From contig NZ_CP113059.1 in NCBI RefSeq assembly GCF_026625705.1, forward strand, positions 1,178,001 through 1,242,000: DNA of 64,000 nucleotides. Direction: 5' to 3'. Below, piece after piece: positions 63,477 to 64,000 of the stretch. Numbering within the stretch: the first letter of the stretch is position 1; the number at the start of each line of letters is the position of its first letter. The notes under the pieces were generated by a model. It had not been told where the DNA came from, searched no databases, and was given only the letters and a program-made list of their open reading frames with translations. The DNA comes from Pedobacter sp. SL55 (GTDB lineage Bacteria > Bacteroidota > Bacteroidia > Sphingobacteriales > Sphingobacteriaceae). A program made the translations under genes and the position numbers.

Positions 63477-64000
63477 TTGACGATTATATCCAATAAAATT
63501 GATGAAATTTTTCCGTTGCCAGCAATGGAGAAAGCTTTGTTTTTGTCTCGTTTTGAACGAATTGAAGTGCAAAAAGGTGCCATTGTAATTAATGCGGAGA
63601 AGATAGAACGATATGTTTATTTTATAGAAAAAGGAATTGCTAGAGCTTTTCGAGAAACCGATAAAGGCCAAACTACCATTTGGTTTGGCGAAGCTGGCGG
63701 CGTAATGCTCTCCTTTATGAGCTTCTTTAAAAATAAACCTGGCTACGAAAGTATAGAGGTTTTGGAAGATAGCATACTTTACAGAATTTCTAGCAATCAC
63801 TTGCAAGAGCTGTATAGCCTACACTTACCTATGGCCAATTGGGGGCGTAAGTTTGCCGAACAAGAATTACTGCTTACCGAACAGCGCTTTATGGATTTGC
63901 AGTTTAAAACCGCCACAGCGCGTTACCAAGATTTGATGAAGCATTCGCCAACTATTCTACAGCGTGTTCAGTTAGGACACATCGCTTCTTATTTAGGCAT
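63477..64000 (+). CDS. Crp/Fnr-family transcriptional regulator (3' end outside window)
   Basis: The visible 174 codons cover the cyclic-nucleotide-binding beta-roll: SRFERIEVQKGAIVINAEKIERYVYFIEKGIARAFRETDKGQTTIWFGEAGGVMLSFMSFF, followed by the dimer helix and the start of the winged-helix domain (RYQDLMKHSPTILQRVQLGHIASYLG). The start is uncertain: TTG at 63477 fits the family start LTIISNKIDEIFPLP, and the first ATG is 17 codons later. The cNMP pocket lacks an obvious RxA-type arginine, so it may respond to another signal, as in many Bacteroidota relatives. Confidence 0.85.
   Translation, partial: MTIISNKIDEIFPLPAMEKALFLSRFERIEVQKGAIVINAEKIERYVYFIEKGIARAFRETDKGQTTIWFGEAGGVMLSFMSFFKNKPGYESIEVLEDSILYRISSNHLQELYSLHLPMANWGRKFAEQELLLTEQRFMDLQFKTATARYQDLMKHSPTILQRVQLGHIASYLG

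Noticed and set aside
63462..63806. 114-aa minus-strand open frame opposite the Crp/Fnr gene
   Set aside because: The plus strand encodes a clear cyclic-nucleotide-binding domain over the same bases; the minus product has no family features.
1..64000. tRNA, rRNA, CRISPR array, prophage or transposase
   Set aside because: None of the expected motifs (TTCGA-arm tRNA pattern, repeated spacers, integrase or DDE motifs) was seen.

Overview
The window looks like chromosomal DNA from a Bacteroidota member of the Sphingobacteriaceae, most like Pedobacter. The evidence is AT-rich sequence, genes without Shine-Dalgarno sites, Bacteroidota-type promoters (TTTG about 19 nt upstream of TAnnTTTG), a fused lpxC-fabZ gene, a PorX-type regulator of the type IX secretion system, DUF4175, GIN-domain and DUF3575 proteins, and many SPII-type lipoproteins. 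No rRNA, tRNA, CRISPR array, transposase or prophage gene was seen. Most genes are conserved housekeeping or envelope genes.

Layout. 1-14 kb: 3' part of nadB, a gamma-carbonic-anhydrase-like protein, an Ig-like lipoprotein, mnmG with two perfect parS-like palindromes just upstream, the ABC-F gene uup, an orphan 4HB sensor, a GIN-domain protein, ybeY and a giant DUF4175 membrane protein. 14-26 kb: envelope and secreted enzymes (GDPD, alpha/beta hydrolase, DUF3575, cold-shock protein, NAGPA, PDZ aspartyl protease, PBP4-type DacB, GH18 coupled to a PLP enzyme, histidine phosphatase, D-Ala-D-Ala dipeptidase). 25-29 kb: porX-tsaE-ald. 29-35 kb: HD hydrolase, then lpxD-lpxC/fabZ-lpxA-ABC (lipid A synthesis), a candidate roughly 200-nt RNA with its own promoter and terminator, and efp. 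35-49 kb: folate, histidine catabolism, repair, foldase, a CxxC-AraC regulator, YceI, DODA-like dioxygenase, aldehyde dehydrogenase, S9 peptidase and DUF4886. 49-56.5 kb: a compact operon of a REC-kinase, a triple-REC hybrid kinase, two single REC proteins, CheR and CheB. 56.5-64 kb: zinc metallopeptidase, gltX, sensor kinase, DinB-like protein, thioesterase, topoisomerase IB, DUF6249 and the start of a Crp/Fnr regulator.

Two features cut across the window. First, about 13 single-base indels, mostly in short homopolymers, break 11 otherwise well-conserved genes. This fits residual sequencing or assembly error better than real pseudogenes, so those genes are annotated as broken but probably intact in the organism. 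Second, the spacers are unusually rich in inverted and tandem repeats of several families (GTCAT-headed palindromes, CCACAGATGCACAGAT and CAGATTTTCGC elements, CAGTTTACAGT tracts). Some reach into genes: in-frame inserts in gltX and hutI, and the stop codon of the DinB-like gene.
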